Below, in pieces: positions 42,836-52,079 of a stretch of 64,000 bases of DNA. Position 1 is the stretch's first letter, and each line of letters opens with the position of its first letter. Under the pieces are notes generated by a model. That model was given only the letters and a program-made list of their open reading frames with translations, did not search any database and was not told the DNA's origin. The position numbers and the translations under genes were made by a program. This DNA is from CBDFHV01 sp965247705 (GTDB lineage: Bacteria > Pseudomonadota > Alphaproteobacteria > Rhodospirillales > CAMCUA01). The stretch is taken from contig CBDFHV010000011.1 in assembly GCA_965247705.1 (NCBI GenBank), forward strand, positions 17,341 to 81,340, read 5' to 3'.

Positions 42836-43645
42836 ATGGCCTTTGTGGTCGCCACCTGGAATGTGAATTCCGTTCGCCGGCGCCTCGACGGTCTGGGCCG
42901 GCTGGCATCGAGTCTGCGACCCGACGTCCTTTGTCTTCAGGAAACAAAGGTAATTGACGACGAATTTCCCCGCGCGGCCTTGGCCGACATGGGATATGCC
43001 CATCAAGCGGTGCACGGCATCAAGAGCTACAACGGGGTCGCGATTCTGTCCCGCTGGCCGCTGCTGCGCTGGCAAACGAGAGCCTGGTTGGGCCTGGCGG
43101 AGGGGCGCCACGTGTTCGCCACGGTGGCCGGCCCGCCCGGATTGGAGGCCCTGGAGATTCACAGCCTCTATGTCCCCGCCGGCGGGGACGATCCGAACCC
43201 GGAACGAAACCCCCGTTTCGCCCGCAAGCTCAAGTTCTTGGACGCCATGACCCGCTGGTCCCGCACGGTTGGCCGTTCCGGACGCTCGGTGGTCTTGGCT
43301 GGAGACTTCAACGTGGCGCCCCTGCCGACGGATGTCTGGGACCACAAACGATTAAAATCGGTCATCACCCACACCCCCGGGGAAGTGGCCCGCCTGGAGG
43401 CCATCCAGACCGCCGGAGCCTGGATCGACGGGGTACGCCACATTATTCCGCCAGCGGAACATTGCTACACGTGGTGGAGCTATCGGGCGCCCGACTGGAA
43501 AGCGGCGAACAAGGGGCGGCGCCTCGATCACATCTGGGTCAGCCCACCCCTGGAGCCGTGCCTTTCCGCCATGGTGGTGTTGCGGGAATCCCGCGGCTGG
43601 GACCCGCCATCGGACCACGTTCCGGTCGCGGTGACGCTGTGCTGA
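42836..43645 (+). CDS. xthA: Exodeoxyribonuclease III
   Basis: A 269-residue AP endonuclease/3' exonuclease. Catalytic motifs are visible: WNVNSVRRRL, CLQETKV (metal Glu), LYVPAGG (Tyr), VLAGDFNVAP (Asp-Asn), RLDHIWVS and PPSDHVPV (Asp-His). Third gene of the ftsK-lolA-xthA string, with 13 bp to lolA. Confidence 0.95.
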   Translation: MAFVVATWNVNSVRRRLDGLGRLASSLRPDVLCLQETKVIDDEFPRAALADMGYAHQAVHGIKSYNGVAILSRWPLLRWQTRAWLGLAEGRHVFATVAGPPGLEALEIHSLYVPAGGDDPNPERNPRFARKLKFLDAMTRWSRTVGRSGRSVVLAGDFNVAPLPTDVWDHKRLKSVITHTPGEVARLEAIQTAGAWIDGVRHIIPPAEHCYTWWSYRAPDWKAANKGRRLDHIWVSPPLEPCLSAMVVLRESRGWDPPSDHVPVAVTLC

Positions 43646-43785
43646 CGCGCCATTCGCTAGGGAGATCTCGAACACGCTCCGTCGGGTAGGAGACAGGCCT
43701 CCGTTGTCCCCGTCTCGGGCTCGTGGTCCGCCGCCGTCGGATGCTACAGTCGAAATCCGTTCCTTTGTCTACGTGGTTGATTGTC

Positions 43786-45483
43786 ATGTCAGGAAAGATT
43801 GGCCCGCGCACGGGCGGCCGGGTGTTGGTGGATGCTCTGGTGGTCAACGGCATCGATACGGTGTTCTGCGTCGCCGGAGAGAGCTATCTGCCGGTGCTGG
43901 ACTCCCTTTACGAGTCGCGCAATGCCGTGCGTCTGATCTCCTGCCGCCAGGAAGGCGCGGCCTGCCATATGGCCGAAGCCTGGGGCAAGCTGACCGGCAA
44001 GCCTGGCATCTGCTTCGTCTCCCGGGGCCCCGGCACCATGAACGCCACCATCGGCGTGCATACGGCGCAGCAGGACTCCACGCCCCTGATTCTGTTCATC
44101 GGCCAGGTGGCACGGGGCACCTTGGGCCGCGAGGCGCTTCAGGAGATCGATTACACCCGGCTGTTCCCCGCCATCACCAAATGGTGCGTCGAGGTGGACG
44201 ACGCCCGCCGCCTGCCCGAGATCGTCGGCCGGGCGTTCCAGGTCGCCACCTCGGGCCGCCCCGGCCCGGTCGTCATATCGTTGCCCGAGGATGTGCTGGA
44301 CGACGTGGTGTCGGTCGCCGATCCCCGGCCCTTCGCACCGGTCCGGGCCCATCCCGGGGCGAGCGACCTCGAACGGCTTGTGGCCCTGTTGTCGGCGGCC
44401 CGCCAGCCCCTGGCGATACTCGGCGGCGGCGGCTGGAACCAGGCGGCGGCCGACGGGGTGGGCGAGTTTCTGCGGGCGAACCGCCTTCCCGTGGCGGTGT
44501 CCTTCCGCCGCCATCATCTGTTCGACAACCGGGATCCCCGCTTCGTCGGCGATGTTGGGCTCGGCATCGATCCGCGACTGGCCCAGCGGGTGCGCGACGC
44601 GGACCTGCTGCTGGTCATCGGCGCCGAACTGGGCGAGGTGGTGACCGGCCGCTACACCTATCTTGAGGTGCCGACGCCGCGCCAGACCCTGGTCCATGTG
44701 CATCCGGGGCCCGAAGAACTGGGCAAGGTCTACCAGCCGACACTCGCGATCAACGCCGGCATGCCGGAATTCGCCGCCGCCGTCGCCGCCCTGCCACCGG
44801 TGCCGGAACGCGCCTGGGACGACTGGACCCGCGCGGCGCGGGCCGAGTATGAAGACGCGCTCAAGCCCGTCCCCGACCCCGGACCGGTGCAATTGGGCGA
44901 GATCGTTGCCTGGCTTAATGGGCGCCTGCCCGAGGACGCCATCGTTACCAACGGCGGCGGCACCTACACCCTGTGGCTGCTGCGTCACTTCCAGTTCAAG
45001 GGCTTCAATGCCCAGTTGTCGCCGGCCAGCGGCTCCATGGGCTACGGCCTTCCCGCCGCCCTTGCCGGCAAGATCGTCCATCCCGAGCGGACGGTGGTGG
45101 CCTTCGCCGGCGACGGCTGCTTCCTGATGACCGGCCAGGAGCTGGCGACCGCCGTTCAGCACCGGCTTCCGGTGGTCGTTATCCTGGTCAACAACGACAT
45201 GCTGGGGAGCATCCGCCTGCATCAGGAGCGCCGCTACCCCGACCGGGTCAGCGGCACCGATCTGGTGAACCCGGATTTCGTGGCCTTCGCCCGGTCCTTC
45301 GGCATTCACGCCACAAGGGTAGATGAGACCGCTGCCTTCCCGCCCGCCTTCGAGGCCGCCCTGGCCGCCGGCGGCCCGGCCCTGATCGAGGTCGTCATGA
45401 GCCCGGAGGCCATGGGCCCGGGCCGTACCCTGTCGGCGGCCCGGGGCGCCGAGAAGCGGGTTCCCGACAGCCAAAAGGGTTGA
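43786..45483 (+). CDS. Acetolactate-synthase-like ThDP-dependent enzyme
   Basis: A 565-residue thiamine-diphosphate enzyme. The catalytic Glu lies in CRQEGAACHMAEAWG, the FAD/central domain is at about 190-330, and the ThDP-binding motif runs from AGDGCFLM to NNDMLG. IlvB, sulfoacetaldehyde acetyltransferase and oxalyl-CoA-type enzymes share this layout. There is no small regulatory subunit (ilvH) beside it, so it is probably not the biosynthetic acetolactate synthase. The start at 43786 (MSGKIGPRTGG) fits the family. Confidence 0.87.
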   Translation: MSGKIGPRTGGRVLVDALVVNGIDTVFCVAGESYLPVLDSLYESRNAVRLISCRQEGAACHMAEAWGKLTGKPGICFVSRGPGTMNATIGVHTAQQDSTPLILFIGQVARGTLGREALQEIDYTRLFPAITKWCVEVDDARRLPEIVGRAFQVATSGRPGPVVISLPEDVLDDVVSVADPRPFAPVRAHPGASDLERLVALLSAARQPLAILGGGGWNQAAADGVGEFLRANRLPVAVSFRRHHLFDNRDPRFVGDVGLGIDPRLAQRVRDADLLLVIGAELGEVVTGRYTYLEVPTPRQTLVHVHPGPEELGKVYQPTLAINAGMPEFAAAVAALPPVPERAWDDWTRAARAEYEDALKPVPDPGPVQLGEIVAWLNGRLPEDAIVTNGGGTYTLWLLRHFQFKGFNAQLSPASGSMGYGLPAALAGKIVHPERTVVAFAGDGCFLMTGQELATAVQHRLPVVVILVNNDMLGSIRLHQERRYPDRVSGTDLVNPDFVAFARSFGIHATRVDETAAFPPAFEAALAAGGPALIEVVMSPEAMGPGRTLSAARGAEKRVPDSQKG

Positions 45484-45625
45484 CCCGCCGGTTTTCACGC
45501 CACTTGCGGGAAATCTGATCGGGTGCCTATCATACGGGGCTAACCAGAGGGCCCGGGGCGATACCCGATGCAGGTCACAATGCCGACCACGAAAATCGAC
45601 CGCCGTCCGCGGACGGAGGCGCGTC

Positions 45626-46726
45626 GTGTCGGATGAAGCGCCATCCGCGCCACCGCCGGTGAGAACACGGCGGCGCTTTTTCCTGGGCACGACGGTGTTC
45701 GCCCTGCTGCCGGTCGCGGCGGCCCTGTCGGGCGGCTACCTCTACGTCACCGGCGGGCGCGTGGTCACCACCGAGAACGCCTATGTCAAGGCGGACCTGG
45801 TCGCGGTCAGCACCGACGTATCGGGCCGCGTCGTCGAGATCGCGGCGGCGGAAAACGACCTGGTGGAACCGGGCCAACTGCTGTTTCGCCTGGACGAGGA
45901 ACCGTTTCGAATCACGCTCAAACACACCGAGGCCCAGCGTGCCGGCGCCCGCCATCAGGTGGACGCCCTGCGCGCCATCTACCGCCAGAAGAGGGCCGAG
46001 CTGACGGCCGCCGATGACGACAGCGACTACTACGCCACCGCTTTCGAACGCGGTCGCAAGCTGAGCGCAAAAGGCGTCATCTCCCAGTCGACCTTGGACG
46101 AAAAGCAGCTCAAGCTACGCGCCGCGCGCCAGCGGGTGGCGGCCCTGCGGCAGGAGATCGCCAAGGTGGTGGCCGACCTGGGCGGCGACCCCGATCTGCC
46201 GGCCGAGCAGCATCCCAGCGTTCTGGCGGCGACGGCGGCGCGGGACCAGGCGGCCCTGGACCTGCGGCGGTCGACCATCCGCGCACCGACGGCGGCCGTC
46301 GTCACCCGGATGGGGCTCCAGGTCGGCGAGTACGTGGAAGCGGGCACCCCGGTGTTCAGCCTGGTCTCCACCAAGGCCGTATGGGTCGAGGCCAATCTCA
46401 AGGAAACGGACCTCACCCGGCTGCGGGTGGGCCATCCCGCCACCGTGCGGGTGGATGCCTACCCGGACCGCATCTGGAAAGCCCAGGTCGCCAGCATCAG
46501 TCCGGCCACGGGTTCGGAGTTCGCCCTGCTGCCGGCGCAGAATGCTTCCGGGAATTGGGTCAAGGTTGTCCAGCGCCTGCCGGTGCGCCTGACCCTGACG
46601 GCGGGGCCCACCGATTTGTCCCTGCGCGCCGGCATGAGCGTCGTCGTCGACATCGACACCGGTTACGAACGTCCCCTGCCCAGCATCGTCGCTTCCGCCC
46701 TGGCCTGGGTCCTGGAAGGGCGATGA
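45626..46726 (+). CDS. EmrA/HlyD-type membrane fusion protein
   Basis: A 366-residue periplasmic adaptor: a membrane anchor (FFLGTTVFALLPVAAALSGG), lipoyl/barrel halves (TENAYVKADLVAVSTDVSG and STIRAPTAAVVTRMGLQVGE), a coiled-coil hairpin at about 100-190, and the beta-barrel end (VRVDAYPDRIWKAQV). It links the EmrB pump to an outer-membrane channel. GTG 45626 has GGAGG upstream. Overlaps emrB-like by 4 bp. No TolC gene or regulator is next to it. Confidence 0.92.
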   Translation: MSDEAPSAPPPVRTRRRFFLGTTVFALLPVAAALSGGYLYVTGGRVVTTENAYVKADLVAVSTDVSGRVVEIAAAENDLVEPGQLLFRLDEEPFRITLKHTEAQRAGARHQVDALRAIYRQKRAELTAADDDSDYYATAFERGRKLSAKGVISQSTLDEKQLKLRAARQRVAALRQEIAKVVADLGGDPDLPAEQHPSVLAATAARDQAALDLRRSTIRAPTAAVVTRMGLQVGEYVEAGTPVFSLVSTKAVWVEANLKETDLTRLRVGHPATVRVDAYPDRIWKAQVASISPATGSEFALLPAQNASGNWVKVVQRLPVRLTLTAGPTDLSLRAGMSVVVDIDTGYERPLPSIVASALAWVLEGR

Positions 46727-48273
46727 GCGAGCCCGCGGCCGCGGTCCCGCCGCCGGGGCAGCGCCGCATCATCCTCTTCGCCGTCGTCCTCGGGACCTTC
46801 CTGCAAGTCCTCGACTCGTCCATCGCGACGATCACCCTGCCCCACATGCAGGGTTCCCTGTCCGCGACCCAGGATCAGATCTCGTGGGTGATGACGTCCT
46901 ACATGGTCGCCATCGTCGTCATGACACCCCTGACCGGTTACCTGGGCGCCCGATTTGGCCGCAGGAGAGTCCTGCTGGTTTCGATCGTCGGCTTCATCGT
47001 CGCCGCGCTGTGCGCTTCCCAGTCCACGTCGCTGACCGAGATCATCGTTTTCCGGATTATCCAGGGGTTCTTCGCCGCGTCCCTGATGCCGGTCACCCAG
47101 ACCGTCATCCTCGATACGTTTCCCCGCCGGGAACTGGCCCTTGCCATGGGCTGGCGATCCCTCGGCACCATGCTGAGCATGTCAATCGGCCCGGTGATCG
47201 GCGGACTGGTCATCGAGTACCACAACTGGCGCTGGGGCTTTTACCTCAACGTGCCGGTGGCCCTGTTGGCTTTCACGATGGTCTACCTGTTCGTGCCCGA
47301 ATCCCGCAGCCGCAAGACCGAACATCTGAACTGGTTCGGTTTCCTGACCCTCGCCGTGGGGCTCGGCGCTTTGCAGCTGATGTTCAACCGGGGTCAACGG
47401 CTGGACTGGTTTTCGTCCCAGGAGATCGTCCTGACCGGGTGCCTGGCGGCGATCGGTCTCTACCTCTTCGTCGCCAATTCCCTGGTCACCCGCCGGCCGT
47501 TCATCGAACCGGGCATCTTCAAGGACCGCAACTTCGTCATCGGCGTGATGCTGGTGTTCGTCTTCGTGTGGTTGATGTTCTCCATCTTCGTCCTCATGCC
47601 GGCCTTCCTTCAGGACATCCGGGGTTTCCCCATCGCCGAGGTCGGACAGGTCATGGGCGCGCGGGCTGTCGCCACCATGCTGGCCAGTGTCGTCGCCGGC
47701 TGGCTGGTCGAGCGCACCGGCGCCCGGCGGGTAATGCTGTTGGGCCTGGTGTTCCTCGCCACGGGCATGTGGCAGATGTCCCTCTTTACGACGGATGTGG
47801 GATTCCCCTTCATCGTGCTGTCGTCGGTCATGTTCGGCCTCGGTTCAGGATTCGGCTTCATCCCCCTCAACGTCAGTGCCTTCTGGACCCTGGATGCCCG
47901 CCACCGGGGGATGGGTTCGGGACTGTTCGCCCTGATGTCGATCCTGGGCGGTACCACCGGGATCGCCGTCATGGTTACCGGCCTGGTGCGCAACGCGGAG
48001 ATTCACCGCGCGGCGCTGGTGGAGGCGATTTCCCCCTACAACGAGGTCCTGCGCCATGTCCCCCTGCCCGAGGGCTGGGTTCTCGACGATCCGGCCGGTC
48101 TCGCCGCGATCGCCGAGGAAGTGCAGAGACAGGCCTTGATGAGCGCCTACGTGGACGATTTCCGCATTCTCACGCTGCTCGCCGTCCTCTGCATGCCCTT
48201 GATCTACTTCATGCGCAAACCCCGCGCCGATGCGGCCCCGACACCTCAGCCGGCAACGGCCGCCTCCCGATGA
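46723..48273 (+). CDS. EmrB/QacA-type drug efflux transporter (DHA2, 14 TM)
   Basis: A 516-residue proton antiporter with about 14 helices. Family motifs are FLQVLDSSIATITLPHMQG (helix 1), GYLGARFGRRRVLL (motif A), FRIIQGFFAASLMPVTQTV and MLSMSIGPVIGGLV (motif C). It probably exports hydrophobic compounds together with the upstream adaptor. The ATGA overlap couples the two genes. Confidence 0.92.
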   Translation: MSEPAAAVPPPGQRRIILFAVVLGTFLQVLDSSIATITLPHMQGSLSATQDQISWVMTSYMVAIVVMTPLTGYLGARFGRRRVLLVSIVGFIVAALCASQSTSLTEIIVFRIIQGFFAASLMPVTQTVILDTFPRRELALAMGWRSLGTMLSMSIGPVIGGLVIEYHNWRWGFYLNVPVALLAFTMVYLFVPESRSRKTEHLNWFGFLTLAVGLGALQLMFNRGQRLDWFSSQEIVLTGCLAAIGLYLFVANSLVTRRPFIEPGIFKDRNFVIGVMLVFVFVWLMFSIFVLMPAFLQDIRGFPIAEVGQVMGARAVATMLASVVAGWLVERTGARRVMLLGLVFLATGMWQMSLFTTDVGFPFIVLSSVMFGLGSGFGFIPLNVSAFWTLDARHRGMGSGLFALMSILGGTTGIAVMVTGLVRNAEIHRAALVEAISPYNEVLRHVPLPEGWVLDDPAGLAAIAEEVQRQALMSAYVDDFRILTLLAVLCMPLIYFMRKPRADAAPTPQPATAASR

Positions 48274-48277
48274 CCGA

Positions 48278-49828
48278 TCAGGAATCGGAGTCGGCGAGCC
48301 GGTCCCAGCCGTCGTCGATGCGGCGGGACAGGGCGTGCTTCATGATCCGGTGGCTGGGCGTGCGTTCGAAGTCGGCTACCTGGGCGTAGTAGCGGGGCAC
48401 CTGGTAGCGGGCCAGGCGTTTCTCCAGCCAGCGGGCCAGCGCCGCCAGCTCAAGCCGGGACCCCGGCTTGGCCTTGACGAACAGCTTGATGTCCTGCTCG
48501 CCGATCTCCGACTCGACGCCGATAACGGCGCATTCCTCCACCGCAGGGTGGGTGGCGACCACGTGCTCCACCTCCCAGGCGGAGACGTTCTCCCCCCGGC
48601 AGCGAAAACTGTCGGTCATCCGGCCATGGAAATAGAGCCGGCCATCGGCGTCCCAGGACCCCCGGTCGCCGCTGTGCATCGCTCCGTCGCGAAGCGCCGT
48701 GGCCGTCGCTTGCGGGTTGTTCCAGTAGGCGGGCAACACGGCCCCCGGCACTTTGGGCCGGACCACGATCTCGCCTTGTTCCCCGGGCGGCAGGGGCCTG
48801 CCGTCCTCGCCATGAACCTCGACCTCGAACCAGGGCAGGGGACGGCCCACCGAGCCGAGAGTGCCGTCGCCGTTGAAGGTGGTGAAGCTGGAGGCCTCGG
48901 TCATGCCGTAGCACTCGCGGATGGTGACGCCGAAGCGTTCCTCGAACGGCCGCCAAACGTGGCGCGGGCAACCGCCGCCCCAGGCGATACGCACCCCGTG
49001 GTCCCGGTCCCGGTCGCTTTCCGGCTGCTTGAGCAGGATCTGCAGGATGCCGCCCAGGTAGTGGATCTGGGTCGCTCCCTGCGCGCGGACCTCATCCCAG
49101 AAGCGGCTGGCGCTGAACCGATCCACCATGGCGAGAGCCACATCGCGGATCAGCGGCATGACGATCAACTGGGCGCCGCCGATGTGATAGAGCGGCTCCC
49201 ACATGAACAGCACGTCCCGATCGCGGACGTCGGCGACCCGGGCCGCCGCCTCGCCGGCGAAGCGCAGCATGGAATGGGTGACGATGACCCCCTTGGGCGG
49301 GCCGGTGGTGCCCGAGGTGTAGCTGATGGCGAACGGGTCGGCGGGCTGGGGCAGGGGTTCGTCGAAGCGGGCATCGTCAGCGAGCATTGCCGCCAGCGAA
49401 CCCGACGGGCCGTCGCCGTGGCCGATCAGGACGGCGTTCCCGAGATCCGCCCCGCACCCCTCGACCGTTTGCCGCAGGTCCCGTTCATGGACGATGGCCC
49501 GGGGCGTCGAATGCTCGAGGATGTAGCGCAGCCCGTCCCCCTTCTGCTCCACATTGACCGGAACCCAGATCGCCCCGGCCTTGCCGATGCCGAACAGGGT
49601 GGCGAGGGCTTGCGGGCCGTTGCGCAGCATCAGCGCCACCCGGTCCCCACGGCCGATGCCCGCCCGGCGCAGGCCGGCTGCCACCGCGTCGGACTTGCGG
49701 TCCATGTCGGCCATGGTCAAGGCCGTGTCCCGGTAGCGGGCGAAGATGCGATCGGGATCGTCCCGCGCCGCGTCCCGCAACAGGAAAACGAACCCCGGGG
49801 GATGGTCGGTCGGGAACGGGTCGGACAT
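48278..49828 (-). CDS. AMP-forming acyl-CoA ligase (CaiC-like)
   Basis: A 516-residue adenylate-forming enzyme that makes acyl-CoA thioesters. The P-loop YTSGTTGPPKGV, the core motif YGMTEASSFT, the hinge region HSGDRGSWDADGRLYFHGR and the C-terminal catalytic Lys (PSHRIMKHALSRR) are all present. It resembles carnitine/crotonobetaine-CoA ligases, but the substrate is not known. Convergent with emrB-like at 4 bp. Next to the MaoC-like dehydratase (51209), suggesting a CoA-linked degradation step. Confidence 0.88.
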   Translation of the reverse strand: MSDPFPTDHPPGFVFLLRDAARDDPDRIFARYRDTALTMADMDRKSDAVAAGLRRAGIGRGDRVALMLRNGPQALATLFGIGKAGAIWVPVNVEQKGDGLRYILEHSTPRAIVHERDLRQTVEGCGADLGNAVLIGHGDGPSGSLAAMLADDARFDEPLPQPADPFAISYTSGTTGPPKGVIVTHSMLRFAGEAAARVADVRDRDVLFMWEPLYHIGGAQLIVMPLIRDVALAMVDRFSASRFWDEVRAQGATQIHYLGGILQILLKQPESDRDRDHGVRIAWGGGCPRHVWRPFEERFGVTIRECYGMTEASSFTTFNGDGTLGSVGRPLPWFEVEVHGEDGRPLPPGEQGEIVVRPKVPGAVLPAYWNNPQATATALRDGAMHSGDRGSWDADGRLYFHGRMTDSFRCRGENVSAWEVEHVVATHPAVEECAVIGVESEIGEQDIKLFVKAKPGSRLELAALARWLEKRLARYQVPRYYAQVADFERTPSHRIMKHALSRRIDDGWDRLADSDS

Positions 49829-49873
49829 GTCCCTGATCCTCTTCGTCGAACCTCAACCGGCCAACCGCGGAAG

Positions 49874-49947
49874 CGGGCCGGTCTGAGACCGGCCCCTACG
49901 CACAAGGGATCGCGAGCGTAGGGGCGGGTCTGAGACCCGCCCGACCG
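49874..49947. repeat. GGGCGGGTCT inverted repeat, copy B
   Basis: Arms 49874-49900 and about 49918-49947 (GGTCTGAGACCGGCCCCTACG and the inverse), about 17 bp apart. It lies between the CoA ligase start and the end of the oxidoreductase gene, the only sequence of note in that gap. Confidence 0.9.
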
Positions 49948-49959
49948 GCAGCGGGGTCC

Positions 49960-51048
49960 CTACGCGGTGGCCAGCATCTTTTCGCGCAGCCTCGCCATCT
50001 CGTCGTGGACCGCTTCCAGGTCGGCGACGTTGAAGCCCGCCGCCAGGTCTGGGCTGTAGCGGGCGAACTCCTCCTTCACCATGCCCGTGAAGGCGACCTG
50101 ACCGCTGTCGTCCACCAGCATGCCGCCCCGTTCCTCGAAGGCCCGGTTCCAGGCGATGGCTTCGTCGCGGCCGAGACCCTCGGGCAGGTCCAGTTCCATG
50201 GCGCCGCCCCTGACGGCGATCGGATAGCCGCCGAGCAGGCCCCGCGGCCCCGGGGCGTGGGACAGCAGCTCCGTGCCCGCTGCCAGGGCCAGGATAATCG
50301 GCACGCCGCTGAAGCCGGAGATCTCGATCACCGGTTCCCGGGTCAGCTGCAGGTGGCTGAAGCGTTCGTAAGTGTCGGTGATCTCCTCGCCGTCGATCCA
50401 CACTCTGGGCCCCGGCTGGCCCGGGCGTTCTTCCGCCGGGCCCCGCCACGGCGCGAGACAGGCGTAGTGGGCCAACACCCGGACCCGGCCTTGCTCGCGG
50501 ATGCCCAGGTCGCCGGCGAAGGCGCTGGCCAGGATCGACACGTTGCCGCTGCCGCAGGTGACGGGAATGCCCATCGCCTCCAACAGGCTGTTGGCGACGT
50601 CCGGATAGCAGCAGTTGATGAAGGCACCATCATTTCCCACATCGGCCAGGGCCTTGCCCACCCGCGACGACAACAGGGCCTGAAACACCGCCGTCGTGCT
50701 GAGCCCCGCACGGGCGACCAGTTGCGCCCACGCCGATCCCGGGTCGTGGATCACCCGGGACGACTGGACCGACGACGCCTGGACGATGACGCGGGCCTTG
50801 GTGGGGCCGATGGCCTCGGCGATGCTTTCCGGCGTGCCGAAGTCGATGGGCACGGTGAAAAAACGGGCCGGGCGGCCCTGCAGCGCCGCCCGCGCGTTGG
50901 CGGCCAGCCGCAGCCAGTCCATGCGTTCCCTGTCGCGGCCGCCGATGGCCACGATGACGGGCGCCTCGGTGGTGGTGGCGATGTCGAAAATGATGCGGGA
51001 GCCGAAGGCTCCCGTCCCGATGACAAGGATGTCGCAGGTCTCGGCCAT
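49960..51048 (-). CDS. NAD(P)-binding oxidoreductase-like protein, unknown
   Basis: A 362-residue protein with an N-terminal Rossmann fold (CDILVIGTGAFGSRIIFDIA) followed by IVAIGGRDRERMDWLRL and RVIVQASSVQSSRVI, a layout like saccharopine-dehydrogenase-type or homoserine-dehydrogenase-type enzymes. The C-terminal half is not recognisable. No catalytic residues can be pointed out. It is part of the catabolic island but separated from the upstream gene by a divergent gap. Start ATG 51048. Confidence 0.7.
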   Translation of the reverse strand: MAETCDILVIGTGAFGSRIIFDIATTTEAPVIVAIGGRDRERMDWLRLAANARAALQGRPARFFTVPIDFGTPESIAEAIGPTKARVIVQASSVQSSRVIHDPGSAWAQLVARAGLSTTAVFQALLSSRVGKALADVGNDGAFINCCYPDVANSLLEAMGIPVTCGSGNVSILASAFAGDLGIREQGRVRVLAHYACLAPWRGPAEERPGQPGPRVWIDGEEITDTYERFSHLQLTREPVIEISGFSGVPIILALAAGTELLSHAPGPRGLLGGYPIAVRGGAMELDLPEGLGRDEAIAWNRAFEERGGMLVDDSGQVAFTGMVKEEFARYSPDLAAGFNVADLEAVHDEMARLREKMLATA

Positions 51049-51208
51049 GGCACGGTGTCCCTTTTCTTCATGGGGCGGCGGCGCGGACTGTAGCAGCGCG
51101 GCACCCGTCACGGCACCCCATGGTCAGCCCTTCCGCCATCTCGCCCCGCCGCCTTCGCTCCGCTAGAGTGCGCCGCTGATCAACACGACCCGGCGAGGAA
51201 CCGACGCC

Positions 51209-52066
51209 ATGACCATCGACATGGACCACTTGAAGAGCTGGATCGGCCGCCAAGAGGAGGCCCATGACGTGGCGACGGCGGCCCCCATCGGGGCGCTCGC
51301 CGCCACCCTCGACCGGGACGACCCGCCGCCCCGGGCCGGCGACCCGGTGCCGCCCCTGGGCCATTGGCTTTACTTCCTGCCCGCGGCCCGCCAGTCGGAA
51401 TTGGGGCCGGACGGCCATGCCAAGCGGGGCGGCTTCATCCCGCCCATTCCCCTGCCGCGCCGCATGTTCGCCGGCGCCCGCTTCACCTTCGGCGCGCCGC
51501 TGCGCATCGGCGAGGGCCTGAAGCGGGTCTCGGCCATCGAGGACGTCACCGTCAAGGAGGGCCGCAGCGGCACCCTGGTGTTCGTCCGTGTCGGCCATCG
51601 GCTGACCGGCGACTCCGGGGGCGAAATTACCGAGGCCAACGACATCGTCTATCGGGAAGAACCCCAGCCAGGCGCCACCCCGCCGCCGCCCAAGCCGGCG
51701 CCGACGGACGGGGCCTGGCAGCGCACCATCACCGCCGATTCGGTGATGCTGTTCCGCTATTCCGCCCTGACCTTCAACGGCCACCGCATCCACTACGACC
51801 ACCCCTATGCCACCGGGGAGGAAGGCTATCCGGGCCTGGTGGTCCATGGCCCCCTGACGGCCACCCTGCTGGCCGACCTCTGCCGTCGCCAACGCCCCGA
51901 GGCGCCGCTGGCCACCTTCTCCTTCCGCGCCATGGCCCCCCTGTTCGACATCGAGCCCTTCACCATCGCCGGCGACCCCACCGACGACGGCACCGGCGTC
52001 CACCTGTGGGCCGCCGACCCCCGCGGCGGCCTGGCCATGGAGGCGGAAGCGACGTTCGGCGGGTGA
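51209..52066 (+). CDS. MaoC/FAS1-like dehydratase (mesaconyl-C4-CoA-hydratase type)
   Basis: A 285-residue two-hotdog hydratase. The N-terminal FAS1-like half shows PPLGHWLYFLPAARQSELG and the C-terminal half has the active-site block YSALTFNGHRIHYDHPYA followed by GYPGLVVHGPL. Close families act on mesaconyl-C4-CoA or itaconyl-CoA. The Asp-His pair of the hydratase site corresponds to the segment HYDHPYA. It is the only plus-strand gene between 48278 and 57298, divergent from the oxidoreductase. Confidence 0.86.
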   Translation: MTIDMDHLKSWIGRQEEAHDVATAAPIGALAATLDRDDPPPRAGDPVPPLGHWLYFLPAARQSELGPDGHAKRGGFIPPIPLPRRMFAGARFTFGAPLRIGEGLKRVSAIEDVTVKEGRSGTLVFVRVGHRLTGDSGGEITEANDIVYREEPQPGATPPPPKPAPTDGAWQRTITADSVMLFRYSALTFNGHRIHYDHPYATGEEGYPGLVVHGPLTATLLADLCRRQRPEAPLATFSFRAMAPLFDIEPFTIAGDPTDDGTGVHLWAADPRGGLAMEAEATFGG

Positions 52067-52079
52067 GGCGGCCGCTTGG